Origin: Promethearchaeota archaeon
GTDB taxonomy: Archaea; Asgardarchaeota; Lokiarchaeia; Sigynarchaeales; SOKP01
Length of the DNA stretch: 64,000 nt
NCBI GenBank assembly: GCA_019058515.1
Contig: JAHPYY010000171.1
Coordinates: 47,927-111,926 of the forward strand
Direction: 5' to 3'
In this document: positions 1 to 9,147 of the stretch, in pieces
How the letters are laid out: each line of letters begins with the position of its first letter
Numbering within the stretch: position 1 is the stretch's first letter
Position numbers and translations under genes: made by a program
The notes under the pieces: model-generated
What the model was told of the DNA's origin: nothing
The model's database searches: none
What the model saw: only the letters and a program-made list of their open reading frames with translations

Positions 1-1
1 C

Positions 2-277
2 GCATTAATTTGCGATATGCCAAGTTGGTACTTTAACAAGGATTATTATCTTCGAAGAGGCTCAAACTTCGAGGAAAACATCTTAAACTCGTTTAGGCTC
101 GGTAAAAAACACAATAAACCAGTAATTCCGATTATTCAAAGGGCTCATATTCCTAACGAGAGCCATCGGATCTCCGAAATGTTACAAAAAGAAAAGATTG
201 CTGCTTATGGCGATCCTTTAGAATTTATTCCGCTTCTACCAAAGATCTCCAACTATAAAAAAAGTCTCAGCAACTAA
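2..277 (+). CDS. ADP-forming acyl-CoA synthetase, C-terminal end (partial)
   Basis: The frame is open to the left edge, so only the last ~91 residues are present. They read as the end of the second CoA-ligase (flavodoxin-like) domain of NDP-forming acetyl/acyl-CoA synthetases: a beta strand KPVIPII, a short loop, then a helix and strand KIAAYGDPLEFIPLL, which fits the family's closing GIPVYxxPExAVxAL segment. The enzyme would make ATP from an acyl-CoA, ADP and phosphate. The stop lies only 3 bases from the stop of the opposing methylmalonyl-CoA mutase gene, so the two are convergent. The family call rests on a short fragment. Confidence 0.6.
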   Translation, partial: ALICDMPSWYFNKDYYLRRGSNFEENILNSFRLGKKHNKPVIPIIQRAHIPNESHRISEMLQKEKIAAYGDPLEFIPLLPKISNYKKSLSN

Positions 278-280
278 AAC

Positions 281-1954
281 TTAAATAACATGAGATGGCT
301 TATATTCACCAAATACTTCACGTAGTACATTACATATTTCTTCGATTGTTGCGTAAGTCTTTACCGCTTCTATCATTTTAGGCATAATATTGTCGCTGGA
401 TTCAGCAACTTCTCGCAATTCTCTCAGCTTTTCCTCTACCATCTCGTTATTTCGCTCTTGTTTTAGCTTTTCCAGCGCAATATTGATGTATTCTATTCTG
501 CTTTCGTCAATTTTAAAGGTCTCAATTTTACACTCCTCTTCAGTACAAAATGTGTTAACCCCTACCACACTATCGGTGGCATTGTCAATTCTTTTTTGGT
601 ATTTGTACGCACTATTTTGGATCTCCTTTTGAATGAAACTATTTTCGATTGCTAAATTAATACCACCCATCTCATCGATTTTTGAGATGTATTTTAACGC
701 TTCCCGCTCAATTTCGTTGGTAAGGTACTCAATGTAATAAGATCCTCCTAATGGATCTACTACATCAGTTACCCCAGATTCGTAACCTAATACCTGTTGC
801 GTTCTTAAAGAAAGCGTAACCGATTCCTCTGTGGGCAAGCATAGCGCTTCGTCAGCTCCACACGTGTGTAGAGATTGAGTTCCTCCCAAAACCGCCGCTA
901 AAGCTTGGTATGCCACTCGGATTATATTAACTTGGGGTTGTTGAGCGGTTAATGTTACTCCCGCAGTTTGGGTATGAAAACGTAAGCGGTAGGATTCGTA
1001 TTTTTTAGCGTTAAAGCGCTCTTTCATTATATTTGACCAAATTCTGCGAGCAGCTCTAAATTTAGCAACTTCCTCGAAGAAATAGTTGTGGCTAGCGAAG
1101 AAAAACGAAAGTCTTGGAGCAAAATCGTCTATATCAATTCCTCGCTTAATAACCTCCCCGACATACGCTATACCATCGGCTAATGTGAACGCTATTTCTT
1201 GAATGGCGTTACATCCAGCTTCACGCATGTGATATCCCCCAATACTTATTGTGTTGAAACGGGGAAGATTCTTCGCACAAAATTCTATAATATCTGCTGT
1301 CAGCCTTAGAGATGGCGTTGGAGGAAAGATGTAAGTCCCTCTTGCGACATACTCCTTTAAAATATCGTTTTGGACGGTTCCCATTAATTTTTCCATAGTA
1401 ACACCTTGTTTTTCACCAACAGCGATATACATTGCTAACAATAGCGCAGCGGGGGCATTTATCGTCATACTCGTCGAGATTTTATCAAGTGGGATTCCTT
1501 CAAATACTTCTTCAAAATCCTTGAGCGAATTAACGGTTACCCCTACTCTTCCTACTTCTCCTAAGCACAATTGATTATCAGAATCAAAACCCATCTGCGT
1601 TGGAAGATCGAACGCGATAGATAAACCTTTTTGACCTTGAGAAATCAAGTACTTGAACCGCTCGTTAGTTTTTTTCGCATCAGAAAATCCCGAATACTGT
1701 CGCATAGTCCAGATTCTCCCACGATACATATTTGGATAGACACCACGAGTATAAGGTGGTTGACCAGGAAACCCTAAATCCTTCATATAGTCGAGATTTC
1801 TGGTATCTTCGGGATCAAATATAGTTTTAAGTTTAATGCCTGAAGGGGTTTCAAAAACTTCTTTCCTCTCTCCTTTGCTAGCAATTTTACTTAAAACATT
1901 TTTTTCCCATTCTTTTCGATGTTCCTTTATATTGCTTATTTCTTCATTTTGAAT
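281..1954 (-). CDS. Methylmalonyl-CoA mutase, large (catalytic) subunit
   Basis: About 557 residues. Converts (R)-methylmalonyl-CoA to succinyl-CoA with adenosylcobalamin. Hallmarks are GFPGQPPYTRGVYP and RIWTMRQYSGF near the N-terminus, GLSIAFDLPTQMG, ISIGGYHMREAGC and RFHTQTAGVTLTAQQPQ. The cobalamin-binding domain is absent, as expected for archaeal two-subunit mutases, so a small partner must be encoded elsewhere. The first in-frame ATG (1786) would cut off about 56 conserved residues; coding continues upstream to an in-frame TGA at 1963-1961. The best start is ATT at 1954-1952, six bases after a GGTGA ribosome-binding site, and it aligns with the usual N-terminus of the family. The gene follows the DUF35 gene closely and is probably cotranscribed with it. 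Confidence 0.93.
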   Translation of the reverse strand: MQNEEISNIKEHRKEWEKNVLSKIASKGERKEVFETPSGIKLKTIFDPEDTRNLDYMKDLGFPGQPPYTRGVYPNMYRGRIWTMRQYSGFSDAKKTNERFKYLISQGQKGLSIAFDLPTQMGFDSDNQLCLGEVGRVGVTVNSLKDFEEVFEGIPLDKISTSMTINAPAALLLAMYIAVGEKQGVTMEKLMGTVQNDILKEYVARGTYIFPPTPSLRLTADIIEFCAKNLPRFNTISIGGYHMREAGCNAIQEIAFTLADGIAYVGEVIKRGIDIDDFAPRLSFFFASHNYFFEEVAKFRAARRIWSNIMKERFNAKKYESYRLRFHTQTAGVTLTAQQPQVNIIRVAYQALAAVLGGTQSLHTCGADEALCLPTEESVTLSLRTQQVLGYESGVTDVVDPLGGSYYIEYLTNEIEREALKYISKIDEMGGINLAIENSFIQKEIQNSAYKYQKRIDNATDSVVGVNTFCTEEECKIETFKIDESRIEYINIALEKLKQERNNEMVEEKLRELREVAESSDNIMPKMIEAVKTYATIEEICNVLREVFGEYKPSHVI

Positions 1955-1968
1955 GATAAATCACCAAT

Positions 1969-2331
1969 TCATGTGTTAATTGGTTTAAATACATAATTAT
2001 ATAATTCCTTTCCATCATAATTATCAGATAATTTTTGATATACAGGAGTTAACTTCATCCCTATGGATAAGTTTTCTGAAGTAGTAATTTGACCGAGTGC
2101 TTTTACTCCGTTATCAAACTGAACAATTCCTAAAGCGTATGATTTCTTAGAAAGAAATTCCGAAGGTGGTGCTTTAAGTATAGTAAATGAAAGTAATTCG
2201 CACATCTGGCTTGCTTCTACGATCTCAAACTGATCCTGCTTACATTTAATGCATCTAATATGTGATAAGTCTTGAAGTAATCCACAATTTCGACATTTAT
2301 TTACTTGTATCATGTTTTCTTGATCACTCAT
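1969..2331 (-). CDS. DUF35 OB-fold acyl-CoA-associated zinc-ribbon protein
   Basis: 120 residues. An N-terminal rubredoxin-like zinc ribbon (CRNCG near residue 13 and CIKCK near residue 28) is followed by an OB-fold (YALGIVQFDNGVKALGQI). In the DUF35 family this pair works as an acyl-CoA or acyl-carrier subunit, most often beside a thiolase or HMG-CoA synthase. Here it sits directly upstream of methylmalonyl-CoA mutase, and its TGA stop overlaps an ATG (ATGA at 1972-1969). Two thiolases are encoded in this window about 22 kb and 32 kb away, so its partner cannot be decided from position alone. Confidence 0.85.
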   Translation of the reverse strand: MSDQENMIQVNKCRNCGLLQDLSHIRCIKCKQDQFEIVEASQMCELLSFTILKAPPSEFLSKKSYALGIVQFDNGVKALGQITTSENLSIGMKLTPVYQKLSDNYDGKELYNYVFKPINT

Positions 2332-2493
2332 TTTAATTCATTCCATTTTGTACTCTTCTTTTTTATAATAATTATCAAGAAATAGATAAATTTTACCAGA
2401 TGAATTGAGTTTTATAAATTAAATTTTAAATTTCTTAAGAGAATTCTAAGGAAATAAAAATAAGGAGACAAAATCTTTCCAAACATCAACTTT

Positions 2494-3519
2494 TTAAGAT
2501 TTGGGAATGATTACGATGATTTGCTCTTTGTAATCAAATATTTCGTACTCGGTTTTTTTTAAACCTACTTGAGATAAATCATCTTCAATTTCTTCCATAG
2601 TAAAGTTCGTGGAAGAATTGGCTCGGTTAAATAACTCTGTTAATCGTCTTAAGACCGAATGTTCTGGAGGTTCGATTTCTTCATCCATTACCAATATTAC
2701 GTAGCCATCATTCTTAGCTACTCTTATAGCTTCTTTAATAAAATCTAAGTGGGTTAATGTATCTATATTTTTGTGAAAATAAAATGGAATCACAACCAAA
2801 TCGAATATTTCGTTTGGTTCCCTTATATTTTCACCGAATATCGAGGTTATCTCGATGTCATTTAATCCTACTTCTTCAATATCTTTAGAAAAATCTAAAT
2901 CTGAAAGTAAAAATACTGTATCAGATTGTTGAGAGAAAAATCCTAATAACCGTATGTCAAGAAATGCAGGAAACCAGATTATGAGCATGTTCTGAAACGA
3001 TTGCTTGTTCATTTTCTTAAGTACAAGGTCCTTTATCTCAATAATTATCTCTGGATCTGTCCCAATTCGATATGTAATGAAATGCTTAAGATAAAGATCT
3101 ATTGCTGCTCTCGTAAGATGGGTAGTTTCTATTGTTTCTACTTTATCGTTTTCCCCGAGGTTATAGCGGAGTAATCCTTTTTCCTCCAATTTCTTTAAGT
3201 TATTGTAGAAGCTTGAGGTAGAAATAAACTTTTGATTATACCACCGTCCTTTAATAAACTCGTAGTACTTTAATTCTTCTTTTGTTAGGTTGTTTTCGTT
3301 AACTTCTTGAGCTCTTTTAAATTGATACTCAAGAAAGTTAGAGATTTGCATATACAAGGTATGTCTCTGAATTGGTGCTCCGTATCTAATAAGAAATTCT
3401 AGGATCAGTAATTCCAGGACTGTCATATCCACTAGGTCTGAAATTACCAAGGTGATATTAGAACTCTCTGAAGGTTCAGTCGAAATATTATTTTGCATCG
3501 TGTCTGTGTTAAAAATCAT
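2494..3519 (-). CDS. Winged-helix regulator with a C-terminal methyltransferase-like domain
   Basis: 341 residues. Residues ~30-150 look like a PadR-like winged helix: helix-rich, with FYNNLKKLEEKGLLRYNL as recognition helix and wing. Residues ~175-335 resemble a Rossmann methyltransferase fold (strand LSDLDFS, then DLVVIPFYFHKN and an IKEAIRVAKNDGYVILVMDE motif typical of SAM methyltransferases). The glycine-rich SAM motif is not clear, so the domain may sense rather than catalyse. It is the first gene of the leftward run with DUF35 and mutase, from which it is separated by 162 bases. Its targets are unknown. Confidence 0.5.
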   Translation of the reverse strand: MIFNTDTMQNNISTEPSESSNITLVISDLVDMTVLELLILEFLIRYGAPIQRHTLYMQISNFLEYQFKRAQEVNENNLTKEELKYYEFIKGRWYNQKFISTSSFYNNLKKLEEKGLLRYNLGENDKVETIETTHLTRAAIDLYLKHFITYRIGTDPEIIIEIKDLVLKKMNKQSFQNMLIIWFPAFLDIRLLGFFSQQSDTVFLLSDLDFSKDIEEVGLNDIEITSIFGENIREPNEIFDLVVIPFYFHKNIDTLTHLDFIKEAIRVAKNDGYVILVMDEEIEPPEHSVLRRLTELFNRANSSTNFTMEEIEDDLSQVGLKKTEYEIFDYKEQIIVIIPKS

Positions 3520-4085
3520 TTTAAGTATTATTTAATGTATTATTTCTTTTGGTATATATTCTTTTCCAAGATTGGAAAAACAAGTTTTCAGAATCCTTCT
3601 TGCTTAATATCTTCGTTAGAATGCTTCTTGTACATTTAAATTTATCCAAATTTTGCTTTTCTCAGAATTAAACAAAATTTTTATAAATTAAATCCTAAAA
3701 GTTAATATAATAAGAGTAAGTTATTTTATATTTAACTTTTCAGTTGTGGAAAAGGAATGAACTAATTCTGTAAAAACATAACTTTAAAAATGGGAAAATA
3801 ATTCTCCTATTATGGGAAAGCGATCTTTGCGCTTTTCATTCAACACTAATTACTATTATTCATCAGGTTAAGGTAAAATATGAGTATACTAAATCTATTG
3901 AAAAAAGTGTCTTTAAAAGACAAAAAAAACATAATTCTTAGATTAGATAATATACGCGATTTAATGCCAGGGTGTTGAATTTCCGATGAGATATCTCAAA
4001 TCAATTGTATTGATATCCAAAGTGGTTGTTGAAGATAAAGTTTGAAAAAGTGAATCTTACCTAAAAATGTTCGAGAGAAAAGAGA
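3520..4085. other. 566-base intergenic region, mostly AT-rich
   Basis: It separates the divergent regulator (left) and small helical protein (right), so promoters for both are expected here. One short frame is visible on the plus strand: an ATG at 3880 runs 32 codons to a TGA at 3976-3978, then stays open to another TGA at 4027-4029. Both TGAs directly follow a TGT codon. I cannot assign it to a family. No RNA gene or repeat is apparent. Confidence 0.5.
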
Positions 4086-4391
4086 ATGATTCGCAACAAT
4101 TTTCGAGATGTAGTAGAAGAAATTCTGAGAGGCTTTGATATGGATATATACGATATAGTTTTGGAGATTTACAATAGAAATGTTAATAATCCGAAAGAGA
4201 TGGAAACGGAGTTTTTAAAGTTCCTTGTATTCCTTATAAGAAAGCATTGGCAACACTCCGAATTCCAGCATGTATTAGTTTTTGTTATAAGCATTCTTTT
4301 AACTCACTTATATAATCCTAAGGATAAGGATGAATTTGAGTCGATCGATAAAAAGCTTATAAAGTTCTTTCTCTCAGAGGAATTTAATTAG
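4086..4391 (+). CDS. Hypothetical small helical protein
   Basis: 101 residues, not recognised. It is predicted to be nearly all helix, with two amphipathic N-terminal helices and one hydrophobic segment (HVLVFVISILLTHLY, residues ~61-75) that could be a buried helix or a single membrane span. It lies 43 bases upstream of the broken 7TM sensor-like gene and may share its transcript. It ends in TAG. A helical partner or regulator of the adjacent membrane protein is possible, but nothing in the sequence shows this. Confidence 0.55.
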   Translation: MIRNNFRDVVEEILRGFDMDIYDIVLEIYNRNVNNPKEMETEFLKFLVFLIRKHWQHSEFQHVLVFVISILLTHLYNPKDKDEFESIDKKLIKFFLSEEFN

Positions 4392-4434
4392 TCTTATTGT
4401 TAAACTTTTAAAACTTTATTTTTCTTTTTTAAAA

Positions 4435-5289
4435 ATGGACCCTCTCGCAATTTACAACTTACTTATCTATCTTGTAATTAGGATTATAGGATTTGGAATC
4501 GCAATTGATTTTTATTATAACTCTAAAGAAGCAAGATTTAAACTTACCGTAATCGGTTGGGGATTATGGATAATTGCTTCGATATTTTCCGTCTACTCTG
4601 GATTCTTTAGCGTTCAAAATATTATCGATCTTCTTCTATTTCTTAACACCCTCTTAGTTAGATTAGGTACGATTATCTACCTATGGGTGGTTTTTTCATA
4701 TTTTGTTAAAGTCCCGAAAAAAACATTTTTGTGTCTACTTTTAGGTCTTACAATTTTTCTCCCAATTATTACATTCTCGACTAACTTTGATTTAGCCACA
4801 AATATAGCCAGATTTTTTGTTAATTTTCTTCTTTTCAGTCTTTTTATAGTATTATTAATCAGACGGAAAGAGTTTAAAGAAAGTATGGGTAGAGCGTCTA
4901 AGTGGTATCTTGTCTTTTTGATAAATATTGGAGTATACATCCCGATCTTACTATATCTTACTAATCTTGACTTAGATTAATATGGATTATATATCTCAGG
5001 CAATATATTAATCATAGCGTTAAACTATATATCCTCAATATCATTTTCGTTAATATTGATAATTCTTATAATCCATATAGAGTACAATTATTCCAATAAT
5101 AAGAGGTTTGAACTAAAAGATAAATACTCTCACAATTTAGGGAATATCTTACAATTTATTACTGGATATGTAGAATTTACCTCTTAAAATAACGATGAAA
5201 GCAAAGCTTACTCAAAAGAAATGCAAGAAATCTTCAAAGCAAAGTGCAAGGAAGCGTCTGAGCTAATTCAAGAAATTCGAGAGTTATAA
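4435..5289 (+). pseudogene. 7TM membrane protein with histidine-kinase-like DHp end, broken by two TAA stops
   Basis: Read continuously in one frame this is 285 codons with internal TAA stops at 4978-4980 and 5185-5187. The first part has about six hydrophobic spans. After the first stop the frame continues with a last membrane span (NILIIALNYISSISFSLILI). A kinase-dimerisation-like helix pair follows: KYSHNLGNILQFITG, then KCKEASELIQEIREL. This SHNLGN...ASELI..IREL layout resembles the DHp region of histidine kinases, and no ATPase domain follows. Coding character clearly continues past both stops, so this is either a decayed gene or a consensus error. It ends 86 bases from the convergent fucosidase-like pseudogene. 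Confidence 0.7.
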
Positions 5290-5374
5290 ATGTTTCTCTT
5301 TCTGCGCTAAAATAATGGGATCATCGCAGTCCTTCTTTTGTGCTGTTATTAAAAGTGAGAACAATATTAGGGAA

Positions 5375-6259
5375 TCATTCCTGCATGAGGTCCATAATAA
5401 TTTGCGTTGAGTTCTCTCGGTTAGTTTTACTCATAAACCAATCCATCCACATACCATCGGTTTGATATGTTTCAATAAGTTCTATAAGTTGATTTTTCAG
5501 ATACGACTCGTATTTTTCTGGATTGTAATTAAAAAGATGAGCGCTTTTTAGCAATTCTTTTTCTTTCTTCCGAAAAACCTTAAGAGAATAATCCTTTAGC
5601 AAATCGATGCTGATCTCTTTTTCGTCTATACCATCCTCGTATTTACCTTTCTTCAATCTATTTTTGACCGCTTCGATGTATTGGCTAATTCTCGCCTCGG
5701 TAAACTTAAGAGAAAATCTAAATACGTCTTCCTTTTTCTCTCCATGCATCGCAAGAAACGATGGAGTGTGGATTCTAAGAGGATTGATGTCGTCAAAATT
5801 AGGACTGTGACCAAACACGCTGGAATAATAAAACATAAACGGAATTCCTGCTTTTTTGCTCTCATCTGCGAAAATTCTGTAGTAATCTGGTGGTGTTTTC
5901 CAATCGGTGTATTTAGTGTCCCAGTAGCAGATCCCATCGTGCCATTTTGCTTCAAATATGTGCTAATCCACTCCTACTTCTTTCGAAAACTTCACCCAAT
6001 CCTCCATCTTGCAAAACGGACCGTTAAATTCGAATTCTCCTTTATCATTTCTCATAGAAGCGTTAAATTTATCCCAGTTGCAATCCCATATCCAACTTGG
6101 ACGAGCTCCAATTTGGTACATAATCCCAAATCCTGCTTTTTTCCACCATTCTCGTTTATTGCTTTCGTTAGCTTGGATGATTTGATCACTCATAGTTAGG
6201 CTTTTGCTCTCGTTAATGAATTTTGAAGTAAAAAATTTAGTTAATTTAAAGAGAAACAT
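5375..6259 (-). pseudogene. GH29 alpha-L-fucosidase-like protein, broken by an in-frame TAG and truncated
   Basis: The N-terminal half of a GH29-type (beta/alpha)8 barrel is readable: GFGIMYQIGARPSW, then MEDWVKFSKEVGVD, a TAG at 5965-5963, and HIFEAKWHDGICYWDTKYTDW. This matches the fucosidase pattern AGAKYVVxTAKHHDGFxxWxSxxTD, with Tyr expected at the TAG. It continues through DYYRIFADESKKAG to DGMWMDWF, where the nucleophile Asp is expected. A TGA follows at 5377-5375, a frame still coding-like to ~5290 holds another TGA at 5323-5321, and there the gene abuts the opposing pseudogene. GH29 proteins are usually well over 400 residues, so the 3' part is lost. The likely start is ATG 6193 or 6259. 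Confidence 0.75.
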
Positions 6260-6334
6260 ATGTTTTATATTATCTTGAATTATAAATACTCATTTAAATA
6301 GTATCAACTCATTTTAACAAAAAGTTGAATTGAC

Positions 6335-7543
6335 ATGTCAGTCGAAAATTTAACTGAAAAAGCTCTTGTTGGGGGGAGAGGGATTTTAAGGTTAGCCCCT
6401 ACTTGGGTTCCGAGATTATTTTGTGTCCCTGGAAAACGACTGAAGCTACACCCTGACGATTACTACATTCTAGGCGGTTCACGTGGTGGGATCGATGAAC
6501 GGTGGTTCTCGTCAACGACTAAAGCGGATAATGGCCCTTTGACTGCTCTTGACGAAGGCTTAAGTTATGTGGTGTATAAAAACAATTCTGAAGTGCATAA
6601 GATATTGCTAAAAGAGGTTATTGAACTGCTCCAAGATCGCCTAATCGGGAAGAGAATCTGGGAAAAATACACTGGTTGGCCAGTATATTCTAAGTATTTC
6701 GATAATCAAGGCGCATTACCTCATCACATCCATCACCGAGATATCCACGCTGCCTTAGTAAATCAAAAGGGAAAACCCGAAGCCTATTATTTTCCCCCAC
6801 AAGTGAACAATCACGGTGGTGATTTTCCGTATACCTTTTTTGGATTTCGTCCAGATGTTTCTAAAGCTGATATTAGGAAATGCCTTGCGGATTTTGCTAA
6901 AGGTGATAACAAAATTACAAACTTCTCGCGAGCGTATAAACTGGAATTAGGAACGGGATGGAATGTTCCACCGGGAGTATTACACGCTCCTGGAAGTTTG
7001 TGCACATATGAGCCCCAATGGGCTTCGGATGTATTTGCCATGTACGAATCCTTAACTCATGACCAATTAGTTTCAGAGGAATTGCTTTGGAAAGATGTTC
7101 CTCCTGAGAAAAAGGGAGATGTCGATATATTAATGGAAATCATCGATTGGGAGTTAAATGTGGATCCCGATTTTCATCAAAAGCATTTTATGCGGCCAAA
7201 GCCAGTTAAAAACATCGAAAAAATGAAAGATGAAGGATATATTGAGAATTGGATATGTTACAAGTCAAACGCTTTCAGCGCAAAGGAATTAACGGTTTTT
7301 CCTCAAATGAAAGTTAAAATTCAAGATAATGCGGCCTACGGCATGATTATGACCCAGGGACACGGTAAAATGGAACATTGGAAAATTGAAACGCCGACTC
7401 TAATAAGGTACGGTCAATTAACTAACGACGAATTTTTTGTGAGCGAAGATGCAGCAAAACAAGGCATAGTTATTGAAAACTTTTCTGAAACCGAACCGCT
7501 TGTGATGTTAAAACATTTTGGTCCTAACAATCCAGATTTATAA
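6335..7543 (+). CDS. Cupin-type phosphomannose isomerase-like protein
   Basis: 402 residues, intact. The core resembles class I mannose-6-phosphate isomerases and related cupins: a metal-binding stretch LPHHIHHRDIHAA near residue 128 and a second cupin motif WNVPPGVLHAPGS near residue 210. In the family these His and Glu residues hold zinc for aldose-ketose isomerisation. The protein has its own C-terminal beta-rich domain (residues ~300-395). Its neighbours are a broken fucosidase-like gene and a broken sugar-symporter gene, which fits a role in sugar metabolism. The exact substrate is unknown and an isomerase role is an inference. Confidence 0.65.
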   Translation: MSVENLTEKALVGGRGILRLAPTWVPRLFCVPGKRLKLHPDDYYILGGSRGGIDERWFSSTTKADNGPLTALDEGLSYVVYKNNSEVHKILLKEVIELLQDRLIGKRIWEKYTGWPVYSKYFDNQGALPHHIHHRDIHAALVNQKGKPEAYYFPPQVNNHGGDFPYTFFGFRPDVSKADIRKCLADFAKGDNKITNFSRAYKLELGTGWNVPPGVLHAPGSLCTYEPQWASDVFAMYESLTHDQLVSEELLWKDVPPEKKGDVDILMEIIDWELNVDPDFHQKHFMRPKPVKNIEKMKDEGYIENWICYKSNAFSAKELTVFPQMKVKIQDNAAYGMIMTQGHGKMEHWKIETPTLIRYGQLTNDEFFVSEDAAKQGIVIENFSETEPLVMLKHFGPNNPDL

Positions 7544-7591
7544 ACTCCTCCTTCTTATTAATTTAATATAACTAGAAAAAGGTTTGCTTCT

Positions 7592-9118
7592 ATTCGGGTT
7601 TTCGAAATTGTATTATTGGTCCTACTTATTATTTTATCGATTCATTTCTTCTTACCACCAGTCGTAAGAAATGTAAAAAAAGATATAACGCGCGGTTGGA
7701 TAAATTTAATTAATATTATCGTGTTTTTCTTTCATTTAATTTTCGAGGGAAACAGATGGCAGTTAATTCCGCTATACTTATTAACATTGGTATTCTTCTT
7801 TTATGGCGTACCAAGATTTATTAAAAATTATAAAGTAAATCCTAAGGATATCGTCGCAGTAAAAAGAAAACTTTCGACAAAAGTCTTAGCGTGGGTCGCT
7901 GGGATTTGCTCGATATTAATTATCTCAACATCCTTAGTTCTAGATTCCGCTTTTCCCTTGTTTAAATTGCCTGAACCAATGGGAAACTATAAAATTAGTA
8001 CCACAAAATTCGACTTAGAGGATGCAAATCGACCAGAAATCTATACCGACGATCCAATGGACAATCGTAAAATATTTGTTAGGGTATGATCTCCTATTGA
8101 TGATTCCGAGGGATACCCTCTCGCTTCTTACATTGAAAAGCTTGAACCTTTCAGCCAATCTATTCAAAATCTATACGGTTCTCCATCCATCGTTCTGAGT
8201 CATTTTAACTTAATAACAACGCATTCATATGATACTGTTCCTATATCACATAAGCAATCAAAGTTTCCCGTTATAATTTTCTCACATGCATATAGTAGCT
8301 ACGATGAAGTTTACACTGCTTTCATGGAAGATTTAGCTAGCCACGGGTACATTGTATTTAGTATATCACACCCTTACGATACTGGCGTAGTTGTGTTCAC
8401 AAACGGAGATGTAGTATACTTCAAAGGCTCCTTGGATTCACTTACCAATCAAATTTATGTTGAATCATTTCAAGAGCATTTAGGATATCTAATTAATAAC
8501 CAATCACTGAGTGTAAAAAGGCAATCTCTCGAGAGAATAAGAGAAATCTGGAGGTTAAATTCGAACTTAGACATCTGGGTGAACGACACGATGTATCTAA
8601 TTGACCAGTTGGCAATCTCTAATAACGAGCGCATCCCCGCAATAATACGCGATAAGTACGATCTAGAACGAATAGGTGTCGTCGGGCATTCTTTCAGAGG
8701 AGCCACAGCGGGAGAAATGTGCTTAGTAGATGATAGAGTAGTAGCAGAAGTAAACTTGGATGGTATGCACTTTGGGAGCACTTTAGAACTCAATTTAACT
8801 AAACCTTTTATGCTAATGTATAGTTCTGAAGGAAATCAAGGGATGAATGATGTACTTTATCTCCAATCTGAAACTACTTGTTATAATATTACAATCTTAG
8901 GCACTAAACACTTCAATTTCGGAGACATGAGTATCTGGGGGCCCGTTTTGGTTCAAATAGGGTTCATTGGTTCCATCGACGGGTATCGCATGCTTGATGT
9001 CACAAACACTTATGTAATATCTTTTTTCAACAAATATCTTAAAAACATCGATTCCCAACTTCTAGAATCAATCTCTTCGTTCTATCCTGAAGTAATATTC
9101 CAAAAGAACGATAAATAA
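7592..9118 (+). pseudogene. PAF-acetylhydrolase-like membrane-anchored alpha/beta hydrolase, degraded
   Basis: One frame of 509 codons is interrupted by a TGA at 8087-8089. The N-terminal ~130 residues hold several hydrophobic spans. The hydrolase domain then begins FVRV-TGA-SPIDDSEGYP; in this family the strand reads VRVWYP, so the TGA replaces Trp. The nucleophile motif reads GHSFRG instead of GHSxGG (8689-8706), a Gly-to-Arg change at the elbow. No ATG starts the protein: the natural N-terminus (xRVFEIVLLVLL) falls on ATT at 7592, preceded by an AAAGG at 7577-7581. Missing start, nonsense codon and a damaged catalytic motif together make a pseudogene likely. Without the TGA, the downstream piece from 8324 could still be read separately. 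Confidence 0.75.
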
Positions 9119-9147
9119 CACTTTTCCTCAAATTAAGAAAAAAAAAG

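Noticed and set aside
5681..6199. 172-codon plus-strand frame opposite the fucosidase-like gene
   Set aside because: The minus strand gives clear GH29 motifs; the plus-strand product is low-complexity and unrecognisable.
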